Part shown: positions 42,288-55,872 of the stretch, piece by piece
How positions within the stretch are numbered: the first letter of the stretch is position 1
Layout: every line of letters starts with the position of its first letter
Origin: Auanema rhodensis
Taxonomy: Eukaryota; Nematoda; Chromadorea; Rhabditida; Rhabditidae
Assembly: GCA_964057225.1 (NCBI GenBank)
Contig: OZ059895.1
Span: 12,338,001-12,402,000 of the forward strand
Direction of reading: 5' to 3'
Length of the DNA stretch: 64,000 nt
Translations under genes and position numbers: made by a program
The notes under the pieces: model-generated
Databases searched by the model: none
Told to the model about the DNA's origin: nothing
What the model saw: only the letters and a program-made list of their open reading frames with translations

Positions 42288-43256
42288 TTTTGTTGGTTTC
42301 CTGGAAGGAAATTATTAACCAACGAAGACTGAGCTTATATATACAAACGTAAGAAACAATATGGGGTTGGTATGCGCGACTCCTGTTTCTGTCAGGGGGC
42401 CAGCCTGCAGCGGGTCTCTAGTCGGAGAATAGCCTGGTCAGGTTCATACACGAGTCCGCAACTACGTGTGACCTTAGCAAAGGACCGGGTTCTTATCTCA
42501 CGAAGAGGCATGAGATGCGAGACAGTGGTCTGTGTATTGTGCCTTTTCAGTCATGGACAAGATCAGGTACACAGGCTTCTCGAACTCATTTTTCCAGACT
42601 TCTCGTGCCTAAGCGAACCCGCAGAAGACGTTCCCTTTTAACGTTGCTTCTGCTCCCCTGGGCTCTGCTAGGTGGGACCACTTAACTTCAAAAAAATATT
42701 ACGTTTTGTAATTCTCATATAGGACCGAAAAAAAAGGGTTAATTTCAAATGAATGCGCGTCTTATATCAAAAGTGTACGCCTCCGCACGATGTCCCGAGA
42801 AAGTCTGGTATTGTTTCTCACGGGCTTGAATAAAATAGAATAGTTTATGGTTTATGAGTAGGAAGTTTTACGAAGAGAAAAAAAATAGATGATTCAAGAA
42901 TATGTTTTGGTAGTTTTTTTTTTTTTTTTTTTTTTTTTTGAAAATGTCTTATAAATGATAATGAATAAATGTTTTTAAAGTATTTTATAAATAGATTATG
43001 ACAATAAATGTTTTGATTTGTTTGTTTCAAAAGAGTTTTCATGCATTATATGCTTTTAATATATATGAAATAAAATAAGAAAGAATGAAGTAAAGATAAA
43101 ATTCGGGTAACATTTAGGAGATAAAATTGACAATTTTAGAAATAGAAGTTTGAATATTATATAAAGTTTTGATATGAAGGATAAAAGATTTTGAATACAA
43201 AAAGGATTTCGAAAAGTAGCGGAAATGGTCCATAGAGATCCGTCCGTTATAGACGG
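42288..43256 (-). other. Long leader of the Gypsy element with a GC-rich core
   Basis: About 970 bp between primer-binding site and Gag ATG. The part nearest Gag (42360-42690) is much richer in G and C than anything around it, with blocks such as CAGGGGGCCAGCCTGCAG and TGCTCCCCTGGGCTCTGC. The rest is AT-rich with a T26 run (42914-42939). No ORF of note. It probably holds packaging and translation signals. Confidence 0.6.
42914..42939. repeat. T26 homopolymer
   Basis: An uninterrupted run of T on the plus strand inside the Gypsy leader. Confidence 0.95.
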
Positions 43257-43260
43257 ATCT
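43236..43260. promoter_or_regulatory. Perfect hairpin next to the primer-binding site
   Basis: AGATCCGTC and GACGGATCT are exact inverted copies separated by CGTTATA. The outer arm overlaps the inner end of the primer-binding site, so the RNA could fold to present or hide it. Confidence 0.6.
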
Positions 43261-43274
43261 CGGTGGAACCTCCA
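43257..43274 (-). promoter_or_regulatory. Primer-binding site, tRNA-Gln
   Basis: The minus strand reads TGGAGGTTCCACCGAGAT directly after the LTR. It is complementary to the 3' end of eukaryotic tRNA-Gln (…ATCTCGGTGGAACCTCCA). This fixes the 5' LTR border and the strand of the element. Confidence 0.85.
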
Positions 43275-43661
43275 CGTTCCATTTGATCGCCCTAGGGTTC
43301 CGACTAGGGTTTCAGATGGATTTTGTGCAAGGGTTTCATTGTTCAACAAGTAGATAAATTAGCAACCGTTTTATTATATAGAGAAAACTACAATAGGAAA
43401 TGTTATAAACTACAAACAAGTAAAGTTAAAGTCTAAAACTACATGATAGAAGATCTGCCTTAGTGTGTTTTCTACGGGTTTATATAGCAAACTATAGAAT
43501 GTAAAAAGTGAATGAATTTGTATAAAAAGAATTACGTTCCACCTTATTCCGTGGAATCTTTTATAAAAAAAACTTTCGAATTCTAGTTTCTTATTTTATT
43601 TGATTAAACTAAAGTCGGTTGACGTAGTCAACCGCCTTCTCTATAAGTTATGTATGGAACA
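43275..43661 (-). repeat. 5' LTR of the Gypsy element
   Basis: 387 bp. On the minus strand it starts TGTTCC and ends GGAACG, with a TATATAAA box (plus 43479-43486) and an AATAAA signal (43367-43372). It is immediately followed by the primer-binding site. Its right border touches the 5S spacer at 43662. Confidence 0.85.
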
Positions 43662-43722
43662 CATAACTAACATGAAATTGGAAAAAAAACAATAACGAGG
43701 ATAAGTATGTAAATCATTGAAA

Positions 43723-43841
43723 GCTTACGACCATACCACGTTGAAAGTACGCCATCCCGTCCGATCTGGCAAGTCAAGCAACGTTGGGCCCGGTTAGTAC
43801 TTGGATCGGAGACGGCTTGGGAATCCCGGGTGCCGTAAGCT
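43723..43841 (+). rRNA. 5S rRNA
   Basis: 119 nt, consensus sequence, short AAAGC-type upstream junction. Followed by a T8 run. Confidence 0.96.
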
Positions 43842-44238
43842 TTTCAATTTTTTTTAACGATCATACCACGTTGAGAGTACGCCATGCAGCTGATTTTCAA
43901 TTTTATCTCTTCCGTAACAAATGTTTTCAATTTTCCAGCAGTTTTACTTAGATAGCTCAACCCAAGGCATCAAAATATCTTCAATCTTATTTCTATATTA
44001 CATTTATAAACCAGTAGTTTATGAACCTTCATCTTAACTTTACTGTTTCTATCTATTTCCTATTGAAACAAACGTTGTTTAAACACTATACAACTGTGAA
44101 ACCTTTTTTAATTTATTGTATTTGGAGCTCATAAGATTTGATATCATCGAGGGATTTAGATGTAACGTAGAAAATTACATAACTAACATGAAATTGGAAA
44201 AAAAACAATAACGAGGATAAGTATGTAAATCATTGAAA

Positions 44239-44357
44239 GCTTACGACCATACCACGTTAAAAGTACGTCATCCCGTCCGATCTGGCAAGTCAAGCAACGT
44301 TGGGCCCGGTTAGTACTTGGATCGGAGACGGCTTGGGAATCCCGGGTGCCGTAAGCT
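44239..44357 (+). rRNA. 5S rRNA, minor variant
   Basis: 119 nt; CCACGTTAAAAGTACGTCATC differs from consensus at two bases near positions 21 and 31. Rest consensus. Confidence 0.94.
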
Positions 44358-46355
44358 TTTCAATTTTTTTTAACGATCATACCACGTTGAAAGTACGCCA
44401 TGCAGCTGATTTTCAATTTTATCTCTTCCGTAACAAATGTTTTTAATTTTCCAGCAGTTTTACTTAGATAGATCAACCCCAGGCATCAAAATATCTTTAA
44501 TCTTATTTCTATATTACATTTATAAACCAGTAGTTTATGAACCTACATCATAACTTTACTGTTTCTATCTATTTCCTATTTCAACAAATGTTGTTTAAAC
44601 ACTATACAACTGTGAAACCTTTTTTAATTTATTGTATTTGGAGCTCATAAGATTTGATATCATCGAGGGATTTAGATGTAACGTAGAAAATTACATAACT
44701 AACATGAAATTGGAAAAAAAAACAATAACGAGGATAAGTATGTAAATCATTGAATATCAGATATTTTCGCTTACGACCATACCACGTTGAAAGTACGCCA
44801 TGCAGCTGATTTTCAATTTTATCTCTTCCGTAACAAATGTTTTTAATTTTCCAGCAGTTTTACTTAGATAGCTCAACCCAAGGCATCAAAATATCTTCAA
44901 TCTTATTTCTATATTACATTTATAAACCAGTAGTTTATGAACCTTCATCTTAACTTTACTGTTTCTATCTATTTCCTATTAAAACAAATGTTGTTTAAAC
45001 ACTATACAACTGTGAAACCTTTTTTAATTTATTGTATTTGGAGCTCATAAGATTTGATATCATCGAGGGATTTAGATGTAACGTAGAAAATTACATAACT
45101 AACATGAAATTGGAAAAAAAAACAATAACGAGGATAAGTATGTAAATCATTGAATATCAGATATTTTCGCTAACGACCATACCACGTTGAAAGTACGCCA
45201 TGCAGCTGATTTTCAATTTTATCTCTTCCGTAACAAATGTTTTTAATTTTCCAGCAGTTTTACTTAGATAGCTCAACCCAAGGCATCAAAATATCTTTAA
45301 TCTTATTTCTACATTACATTTATGAACCAGTAGTTTATGAACCTTCATCTTAACTTTACTGTTTCTATCTATTTCCTATTGAAACAAATGTTGTTTAAAC
45401 ACTATACAACTGTGAAACCTTTTTTAATTTATTGTATTCGGAGCTCATAAGATTTGATATCATCGAGGGATTTGGATGTAACGTAGAAAATTACATAACT
45501 AACATGAAATTGGAAAAAAAAACAATAACGAGGATAAGTATGTAAATCATTGAATATCAGATATTTTCGCTTACGACCATACCACGTTGAAAGTACGCCA
45601 TGCAGCTCATTTTCAATTTTATCTCTTCCGTAACAAATGTTTTTAATTTTCCAGCAGTTTTACTTAGAAAGCTCAACCGAAGGCAGCAAATTATCTCTAA
45701 TCTTATTCCTATATCACAGTTATAAACCAGTAGTTTATGAACTTTCATCTTAACTTTACTGTTTCTATCTATTTCCTATTGAAACAAACATTGTTTAAAC
45801 ACTATACAACTGTGAAACCTTTTTTAATTTATTGTATTTGGAGCTCATAAGATTTGATATCATCGAGGGATTTAGATGTAACGTAGAAAATTACATAACT
45901 AACATGAAATTGGAAAAAAAAACAATAACGAGGATAAGTATGTAAATCATTGAATATCAGATATTTTCGCTAACGACCATACCACGTTGAAAGTACGCCA
46001 TGCAGCTGATTTTCAATTTTATCTCTTCCGTAACAAATGTTTTTAATTTTCCAGCAGTTTTACTTAGATAGCTCAACCCAAGGCATCAAAATATCTTTAA
46101 TCTTATTTCTACATTACATTTATGAACCAGTAGTTTATGAACCTTCATCTTAACTTTACTGTTTCTATCTATTTCCTATTGAAACAAATGTTGTTTAAAC
46201 ACTATACAACTGTGAAACCTTTTTTAATTTATTGTATTCGGAGCTCATAAGATTTGATATCATCGAGGGATTTGGATGTAACGTAGAAAATTACATAACT
46301 AACATGAAATTGGAAAAAAAAACAATAACGAGGATAAGTATGTAAATCATTGAAA

Positions 46356-46474
46356 GCTTACGACCATACCACGTTGAAAGTACGCCATCCCGTCCGATCT
46401 GGCAAGTCAAGCAACGTTGGGCCCGGTTAGTACTTGGATCGGAGACGGCTTGGGAATCCCGGGTGCCGTAAGCT
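46356..46474 (+). rRNA. 5S rRNA
   Basis: 119 nt, consensus. First complete gene of repeat block A. Confidence 0.96.
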
Positions 46475-47671
46475 TTTCAAATTTTTTTAACGATCATACC
46501 ACGTTGAAAGTAAGCCATGCAGCTGATTCTCAATTTTATCTCTTCCGTAACAAATGTTTTAATTTTCCAGCAGTTTTACTTAGATAGCTCGACCCAAGGC
46601 ATCAAAATATCTTTAATCTTATTTCTATATTACATTTATAAACCAGTAGTTTATGAACCTTCATCTTAACTTTACTGTTTCTATCTATCTCCTATTAAAA
46701 CAAATGTTGTTTAAATACTATAGAACTGTGAAACCTTTTTTAATTTATTGTATTTGGAGCTCATAAGATTTGATATCATCGAGGGATTTAGATGTAACGT
46801 AGAAAATTGCATAACTAACATGAAATTAGAAAAAAAAACAATAACGAAGATAAGTATGTAAATCATTGAATATCAGATATTTTCGCTTACGACCATACCA
46901 CGTTGAAAGTACGCCATGCAGCTGATTCTCAATTTTATCTCTTCCGTAACAAATGTTTTTAATTTTCCAGCAGTTTTACTTAGATAGCTCGACCCAAGGC
47001 ATCAAAATATCTTTAATCTTATTTCTATATTACATTTATAAACCAGTAGTTTATGAACCTTCATCTTAACTTTACTGTTTCTATCTATTTCCTATTAAAA
47101 CAAATGTTGTTTAAATACTATAGAACTGTGAAACCTTTTTTAATTTATTGTATTTGGAGCTCATAAGATTTGATATCATCGAGGGATTTAGATGTAACGT
47201 AGAAAATTGCATAACTAACATGAAATTAGAAAAAAAAACAATAACGAAGATAAGTATGTAAATCATTGAATATCAGATATTTTCGCTTACGACCATACCA
47301 CGTTGAAAGTACGCCATGCAGCTGATTTTCAATTTTATCTCTTCCGTAACAAATGTTTTTAATTTTCCAGCAGTTTTACTTAGATAGCTCAACCCAAGGC
47401 ATCAAAATATCTTCAATCTTATTTCTATATTACATTTATAAACCAGTAGTTTATGAACCTTCATCTTAACTTTACTGTTTCTATCTACTTCCTATTGAAA
47501 CAAACGTTGTTTAAACACTATACAACTGTGAAACCTTTTTTAATTTATTGTATTCGGAGCTCATAAGATTTGATATCATCGAGGGATTTGGATGTAACGT
47601 AGAAAATTACATAACTAACATGAAATTGGAAAAAAAAACAATAACGAGGATAAGTATGTAAATCATTGAAA

Positions 47672-47790
47672 GCTTACGACCATACCACGTTGAAAGTACG
47701 CCATCCCGTCCGATCTGGCAAGTCAAGCAACGTTGGGCCCGGTTAGTACTTGGATCGGAGACGGCTTGGGAATCCCGGGTGCCGTAAGCT
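47672..47790 (+). rRNA. 5S rRNA
   Basis: 119 nt, consensus, block A. Confidence 0.96.
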
Positions 47791-49001
47791 TTTCAAATTT
47801 TTTTAACGATCATACCACGTTGAAAGTACGCCATGCAGCTGATTCTCAATTTTATCTCTTCCGTAACAAATGTTTTTAATTTTCCAGCAGTTTTACTTAG
47901 ATAGCTCGACCCAAGGCATCAAAATATCTTTAATCTTATTTCTATATTACATTTATAAACCAGTAGTTTATGAACCTTCATCTTAACTTTACTGTTTCTA
48001 TCTATTTCCTATTAAAACAAATGTTGTTTAAATACTATAGAACTGTGAAACCTTTTTTAATTTATTGTATTTGGAGCTCATAAGATTTGATATCATCGAG
48101 GGATTTAGATGTAACGTAGAAAATTGCATAACTAACATGAAATTAGAAAAAAAAACAATAACGAAGATAAGTATGTAAATCATTGAATATCAGATATTTT
48201 CGCTTACGACCATACCACGTTGAAAGTACGCCATGCAGCTGATTCTCAATTTTATCTCTTCCGTAACAAATGTTTTTAATTTTACAGCAGTTTTACTTAG
48301 ATAGCTCAACCCAAGACATCAAAATATCTTTAATCTTTTTTCTATATTACATTTATAAACCAGTAGTTTATGAACCTTCATCTTAACTTTACTGTTTCTA
48401 TCTATTTCCTATTGAAACAAACATTGTTTAAACACTATACAACTGTGAAACCTTTTTTAATTTATTGTATTTGGAGCTCATAAGATTTGATATCATCGAG
48501 GGATTTAGATGTAACGTAGAAAATTACATAACTAACATGAAATTGGAAAAAAAAACAATAACGAGGATAAGTATGTAAATCATTGAATATCAGATATTTT
48601 TGCTCACGACCATACTACGTTGAAAGTACGCCATGCAGCTGATTTTCAATTTTATCTCTTCCGTAACAAATGTTTTTAATTTTCCAGCAGTTTTACTTAG
48701 ATAGCTCAACCCAAGGCATTAAAATATCTTTAATCTTATTTCTATATTACATTTATAAACCAGTAGTTTATGAACCTTCATTTTAACTTTACTGTTTCTA
48801 TCTATTTCCTATTAAAACAAATGCTGTTTAAACACTATACAACTGTGAAACCTTTTTTAATTTATTGTATTTGGAGCTCATAAGATTTGATATCATCGAG
48901 GGATTTAGATGTAACGTAGAAAATTACATAACTAACATGAAATTGGAAAAAAAAACAATAACGAAGATAAGTATGTAAATCATTGAATATCAGATATTTT
49001 C

Positions 49002-49120
49002 GCTTACGATCATACCACGTTGAAAGTACGCCATCCCGTCCGATCTGGCAAGTCAAGCAACGTTGGGCCCGGTTAGTACTTGGATCGGAGACGGCTTGGG
49101 AATCCCGGGTGCCGTAAGCT
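49002..49120 (+). rRNA. 5S rRNA, C9-to-T variant
   Basis: 119 nt; GCTTACGATC replaces GCTTACGACC, matching the GATC of the downstream 5S-like fragment. It would turn a helix I C-G pair into a U-G wobble, so function may be kept. Confidence 0.95.
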
Positions 49121-50330
49121 TTTCAAATTTTTTTAACGATCATACCACGTTGAAAGTACGCCATGCAGCTGATTCTCAATTTTATCTCTTCCGTAACAAA
49201 TGTTTTTAATTTTACAGCAGTTTTGCTTAGATAGCTCAACCCAAGACATCAAAATATCTTTAATCTTTTTTCTATATTACATTTATAAACCAGTAGTTTA
49301 TGAACCTTCATCTTAACTTTACTGTTTCTATCTATTTCCTATTGAAACAAACATTGTTTAAACACTATACAACTGTGAAACCTTTTTTAATTTATTGTAT
49401 TTGGAGCTCATAAGATTTGATATCATCGAGGGATTTAGATGTAACGTAGAAAATGCATAACTAACATGAAATTAGAAAAAAAAACAATAACGAAGATAAG
49501 TATGTAAATCATTGAATATCAGATATTTTCGCTTACGACCATACCACGTTGAAAGTACGCCATGCAGCTGATTCTCAATTTTATCTCTTCCGTAACAAAT
49601 GTTTTTAATTTTACAGCAGTTTTACTTAGATAGCTCAACCCAAGACATCAAAATATCTTTAATCTTTTTTCTATATTACATTTATAAACCAGTAGTTTAT
49701 GAACCTTCATCTTAACTTTACTGTTTCTATCTATTTCCTATTGAAACAAACATTGTTTAAACACTATACAACTGTGAAACCTTTTTTAATTTATTGTATT
49801 TGGAGCTCATAAGATTTGATATCATCGAGGGATTTAGATGTAACGTAGAAAATTACATAACTAACATGAAATTGGAAAAAAAAACAATAACGAGGATAAG
49901 TATGTAAATCATTGAATATCAGATATTTTTGCTCACGACCATACTACGTTGAAAGTACGCCATGCAGCTGATTTTCAATTTTATCTCTTCCGTAACAAAT
50001 GTTTTTAATTTTCCAGCAGTTTTACTTAGATAGCTCAACCCAAGGCATCAAAATATCTTTAATCTTATTTCTATATTACATTTATAAACCAGTAGTTTAT
50101 GAACCTTCATTTTAACTTTACTGTTTCTATCTATTTCCTATTAAAACAAATGCTGTTTAAACACTATACAACTGTGAAACCTTTTTTAATTTATTGTATT
50201 TGGAGCTCATAAGATTTGATATCATCGAGGGATTTAGATGTAACGTAGAAAATTACATAACTAACATGAAATTGGAAAAAAAAACAATAACGAAGATAAG
50301 TATGTAAATCATTGAATATCAGATATTTTC

Positions 50331-50449
50331 GCTTACGATCATACCACGTTGAAAGTACGCCATCCCGTCCGATCTGGCAAGTCAAGCAACGTTGGGCCCG
50401 GTTAGTACTTGGATCGGAGACGGCTTGGGAATCCCGGGTGCCGTAAGCT
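50331..50449 (+). rRNA. 5S rRNA, C9-to-T variant
   Basis: 119 nt, GCTTACGATC start, otherwise consensus. Last complete gene of block A. Confidence 0.95.
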
Positions 50450-50861
50450 TTTCAAATTTTTTTAACGATCATACCACGTTGAAAGTACGCCATGCAGCTG
50501 ATTCTCAATTATATCTCTTCCGTAACAAATGTTTTTAATTTTACAGCAGTTTTACTTAGATAGCTCAACCCAAGACATCAAAATATCTTTAATCTTTTTT
50601 CTATATTACATTTATAAACCAGTAAATTATGAACCTTCATCTTAACTTTACTGTTTCTATCTATTTCCTATTGAAACAAACATTGTTTAAACACTATACA
50701 ACTGTGAAACCTTTTTTAATTTATTGTATTTGGAGCTCATAAGATTTGATATCATCGAGGGATTTAGATGTAACGTAGAAAATTACATAACTAACATGAA
50801 ATTGGAAAAAAAAAACAATAACGAGGATAAGTATGTAAATCATTGAATATCAGGTATTTTC

Positions 50862-50980
50862 GCTTACGACCATACCACGTTGAAAGTACGCCATCCCGTC
50901 CGATCTGGCAAGTCAAGCAACGTTGGGCCCGGTTAGTACTTGGATCGGAGACGGCTTGGGAATCCCGGGTGCCGTAAGCT
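50862..50980 (+). rRNA. 5S rRNA
   Basis: 119 nt, consensus, preceded by CAGGTATTTT (usually CAGATATTTT). It sits at the A/B block border, in the place held by a truncated unit (45569) at the start of block A. Confidence 0.96.
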
Positions 50981-51778
50981 TTTCAAATTTTTTTAACGAT
51001 CATACCACGTTGAAAGTACGCCATGCAGCTCATTTTCAATTTTATCTCTTCCGTAACAAATGTTTTTAATTTTCCAGCAGTTTTACTTAGAAAGCTCAAC
51101 CGAAGGCAGCAAATTATCTCTAATCTTATTCCTATATCACAGTTATAAACCAGTAGTTTATGAACTTTCATCTTAACTTTACTGTTTCTATCTATTTCCT
51201 ATTGAAACAAACATTGTTTAAACACTATACAACTGTGAAACCTTTTTTAATTTATTGTATTTGGAGCTCATAAGATTTGATATCATCGAGGGATTTAGAT
51301 GTAACGTAGAAAATTACATAACTAACATGAAATTGGAAAAAAAAACAATAACGAGGATAAGTATGTAAATCATTGAATATCAGATATTTTCGCTAACGAC
51401 CATACCACGTTGAAAGTACGCCATGCAGCTGATTTTCAATTTTATCTCTTCCGTAACAAATGTTTTTAATTTTCCAGCAGTTTTACTTAGATAGCTCAAC
51501 CCAAGGCATCAAAATATCTTTAATCTTATTTCTACATTACATTTATGAACCAGTAGTTTATGAACCTTCATCTTAACTTTACTGTTTCTATCTATTTCCT
51601 ATTGAAACAAATGTTGTTTAAACACTATACAACTGTGAAACCTTTTTTAATTTATTGTATTCGGAGCTCATAAGATTTGATATCATCGAGGGATTTGGAT
51701 GTAACGTAGAAAATTACATAACTAACATGAAATTGGAAAAAAAAACAATAACGAGGATAAGTATGTAAATCATTGAAA

Positions 51779-51897
51779 GCTTACGACCATACCACGTTGA
51801 AAGTACGCCATCCCGTCCGATCTGGCAAGTCAAGCAACGTTGGGCCCGGTTAGTACTTGGATCGGAGACGGCTTGGGAATCCCGGGTGCCGTAAGCT
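51779..51897 (+). rRNA. 5S rRNA
   Basis: 119 nt, consensus; block B counterpart of 46356 (offset 5423 bp). Confidence 0.96.
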
Positions 51898-53094
51898 TTT
51901 CAAATTTTTTTAACGATCATACCACGTTGAAAGTAAGCCATGCAGCTGATTCTCAATTTTATCTCTTCCGTAACAAATGTTTTAATTTTCCAGCAGTTTT
52001 ACTTAGATAGCTCGACCCAAGGCATCAAAATATCTTTAATCTTATTTCTATATTACATTTATAAACCAGTAGTTTATGAACCTTCATCTTAACTTTACTG
52101 TTTCTATCTATCTCCTATTAAAACAAATGTTGTTTAAATACTATAGAACTGTGAAACCTTTTTTAATTTATTGTATTTGGAGCTCATAAGATTTGATATC
52201 ATCGAGGGATTTAGATGTAACGTAGAAAATTGCATAACTAACATGAAATTAGAAAAAAAAACAATAACGAAGATAAGTATGTAAATCATTGAATATCAGA
52301 TATTTTCGCTTACGACCATACCACGTTGAAAGTACGCCATGCAGCTGATTCTCAATTTTATCTCTTCCGTAACAAATGTTTTTAATTTTCCAGCAGTTTT
52401 ACTTAGATAGCTCGACCCAAGGCATCAAAATATCTTTAATCTTATTTCTATATTACATTTATAAACCAGTAGTTTATGAACCTTCATCTTAACTTTACTG
52501 TTTCTATCTATTTCCTATTAAAACAAATGTTGTTTAAATACTATAGAACTGTGAAACCTTTTTTAATTTATTGTATTTGGAGCTCATAAGATTTGATATC
52601 ATCGAGGGATTTAGATGTAACGTAGAAAATTGCATAACTAACATGAAATTAGAAAAAAAAACAATAACGAAGATAAGTATGTAAATCATTGAATATCAGA
52701 TATTTTCGCTTACGACCATACCACGTTGAAAGTACGCCATGCAGCTGATTTTCAATTTTATCTCTTCCGTAACAAATGTTTTTAATTTTCCAGCAGTTTT
52801 ACTTAGATAGCTCAACCCAAGGCATCAAAATATCTTCAATCTTATTTCTATATTACATTTATAAACCAGTAGTTTATGAACCTTCATCTTAACTTTACTG
52901 TTTCTATCTACTTCCTATTGAAACAAACGTTGTTTAAACACTATACAACTGTGAAACCTTTTTTAATTTATTGTATTCGGAGCTCATAAGATTTGATATC
53001 ATCGAGGGATTTGGATGTAACGTAGAAAATTACATAACTAACATGAAATTGGAAAAAAAAACAATAACGAGGATAAGTATGTAAATCATTGAAA

Positions 53095-53213
53095 GCTTAC
53101 GACCATACCACGTTGAAAGTACGCCATCCCGTCCGATCTGGCAAGTCAAGCAACGTTGGGCCCGGTTAGTACTTGGATCGGAGACGGCTTGGGAATCCCG
53201 GGTGCCGTAAGCT
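53095..53213 (+). rRNA. 5S rRNA
   Basis: 119 nt, consensus; counterpart of 47672. Confidence 0.96.
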
Positions 53214-54424
53214 TTTCAAATTTTTTTAACGATCATACCACGTTGAAAGTACGCCATGCAGCTGATTCTCAATTTTATCTCTTCCGTAACAAATGTTTTT
53301 AATTTTCCAGCAGTTTTACTTAGATAGCTCGACCCAAGGCATCAAAATATCTTTAATCTTATTTCTATATTACATTTATAAACCAGTAGTTTATGAACCT
53401 TCATCTTAACTTTACTGTTTCTATCTATTTCCTATTAAAACAAATGTTGTTTAAATACTATAGAACTGTGAAACCTTTTTTAATTTATTGTATTTGGAGC
53501 TCATAAGATTTGATATCATCGAGGGATTTAGATGTAACGTAGAAAATTGCATAACTAACATGAAATTAGAAAAAAAAACAATAACGAAGATAAGTATGTA
53601 AATCATTGAATATCAGATATTTTCGCTTACGACCATACCACGTTGAAAGTACGCCATGCAGCTGATTCTCAATTTTATCTCTTCCGTAACAAATGTTTTT
53701 AATTTTACAGCAGTTTTACTTAGATAGCTCAACCCAAGACATCAAAATATCTTTAATCTTTTTTCTATATTACATTTATAAACCAGTAGTTTATGAACCT
53801 TCATCTTAACTTTACTGTTTCTATCTATTTCCTATTGAAACAAACATTGTTTAAACACTATACAACTGTGAAACCTTTTTTAATTTATTGTATTTGGAGC
53901 TCATAAGATTTGATATCATCGAGGGATTTAGATGTAACGTAGAAAATTACATAACTAACATGAAATTGGAAAAAAAAACAATAACGAGGATAAGTATGTA
54001 AATCATTGAATATCAGATATTTTTGCTCACGACCATACTACGTTGAAAGTACGCCATGCAGCTGATTTTCAATTTTATCTCTTCCGTAACAAATGTTTTT
54101 AATTTTCCAGCAGTTTTACTTAGATAGCTCAACCCAAGGCATTAAAATATCTTTAATCTTATTTCTATATTACATTTATAAACCAGTAGTTTATGAACCT
54201 TCATTTTAACTTTACTGTTTCTATCTATTTCCTATTAAAACAAATGCTGTTTAAACACTATACAACTGTGAAACCTTTTTTAATTTATTGTATTTGGAGC
54301 TCATAAGATTTGATATCATCGAGGGATTTAGATGTAACGTAGAAAATTACATAACTAACATGAAATTGGAAAAAAAAACAATAACGAAGATAAGTATGTA
54401 AATCATTGAATATCAGATATTTTC

Positions 54425-54543
54425 GCTTACGATCATACCACGTTGAAAGTACGCCATCCCGTCCGATCTGGCAAGTCAAGCAACGTTGGGCCCGGTTAGT
54501 ACTTGGATCGGAGACGGCTTGGGAATCCCGGGTGCCGTAAGCT
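54425..54543 (+). rRNA. 5S rRNA, C9-to-T variant
   Basis: 119 nt, GCTTACGATC start; counterpart of 49002. Confidence 0.95.
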
Positions 54544-55753
54544 TTTCAAATTTTTTTAACGATCATACCACGTTGAAAGTACGCCATGCAGCTGATTCTC
54601 AATTTTATCTCTTCCGTAACAAATGTTTTTAATTTTACAGCAGTTTTGCTTAGATAGCTCAACCCAAGACATCAAAATATCTTTAATCTTTTTTCTATAT
54701 TACATTTATAAACCAGTAGTTTATGAACCTTCATCTTAACTTTACTGTTTCTATCTATTTCCTATTGAAACAAACATTGTTTAAACACTATACAACTGTG
54801 AAACCTTTTTTAATTTATTGTATTTGGAGCTCATAAGATTTGATATCATCGAGGGATTTAGATGTAACGTAGAAAATGCATAACTAACATGAAATTAGAA
54901 AAAAAAACAATAACGAAGATAAGTATGTAAATCATTGAATATCAGATATTTTCGCTTACGACCATACCACGTTGAAAGTACGCCATGCAGCTGATTCTCA
55001 ATTTTATCTCTTCCGTAACAAATGTTTTTAATTTTACAGCAGTTTTACTTAGATAGCTCAACCCAAGACATCAAAATATCTTTAATCTTTTTTCTATATT
55101 ACATTTATAAACCAGTAGTTTATGAACCTTCATCTTAACTTTACTGTTTCTATCTATTTCCTATTGAAACAAACATTGTTTAAACACTATACAACTGTGA
55201 AACCTTTTTTAATTTATTGTATTTGGAGCTCATAAGATTTGATATCATCGAGGGATTTAGATGTAACGTAGAAAATTACATAACTAACATGAAATTGGAA
55301 AAAAAAACAATAACGAGGATAAGTATGTAAATCATTGAATATCAGATATTTTTGCTCACGACCATACTACGTTGAAAGTACGCCATGCAGCTGATTTTCA
55401 ATTTTATCTCTTCCGTAACAAATGTTTTTAATTTTCCAGCAGTTTTACTTAGATAGCTCAACCCAAGGCATCAAAATATCTTTAATCTTATTTCTATATT
55501 ACATTTATAAACCAGTAGTTTATGAACCTTCATTTTAACTTTACTGTTTCTATCTATTTCCTATTAAAACAAATGCTGTTTAAACACTATACAACTGTGA
55601 AACCTTTTTTAATTTATTGTATTTGGAGCTCATAAGATTTGATATCATCGAGGGATTTAGATGTAACGTAGAAAATTACATAACTAACATGAAATTGGAA
55701 AAAAAAACAATAACGAAGATAAGTATGTAAATCATTGAATATCAGATATTTTC

Positions 55754-55872
55754 GCTTACGATCATACCACGTTGAAAGTACGCCATCCCGTCCGATCTGG
55801 CAAGTCAAGCAACGTTGGGCCCGGTTAGTACTTGGATCGGAGACGGCTTGGGAATCCCGGGTGCCGTAAGCT
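55754..55872 (+). rRNA. 5S rRNA, C9-to-T variant
   Basis: 119 nt, GCTTACGATC start; counterpart of 50331. Confidence 0.95.

Larger units (their letters stand above)
33289..43661 (-). mobile_element. Ty3/Gypsy retroelement with a glycoprotein between Gag and protease
   Basis: On the minus strand in order: LTR (43661-43275), primer-binding site for tRNA-Gln, about 970-bp leader, a 1789-codon Gag-glycoprotein-protease ORF, an in-frame TAG, pol (reverse transcriptase, RNase H, integrase) and a C-terminal tail to 33439. The 3' LTR is absent except for a 24-bp match to the end of U5 at 33289-33312. The flanks share a 22-bp copy of spacer DNA (33267-33288 and 43662-43683) instead of a 4-6-bp duplication. 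One frame change near 34466 breaks integrase. So the copy is incomplete but with very long open frames. Confidence 0.92.
45600..50830 (+). repeat. Higher-order repeat block A of the 5S array
   Basis: Order of units: truncated, truncated, complete, four times over (1.32-1.33 kb per trimer). It matches 51023-56253 at a constant offset of 5423 bp; every private variant I checked (GCAGCTCAT, TGTTTTAATTTTCC, TTTTGCTTAG, AAAATGCATAAC, AATTATATCTC, AGTAAATTATG) is shared. Confidence 0.9.
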
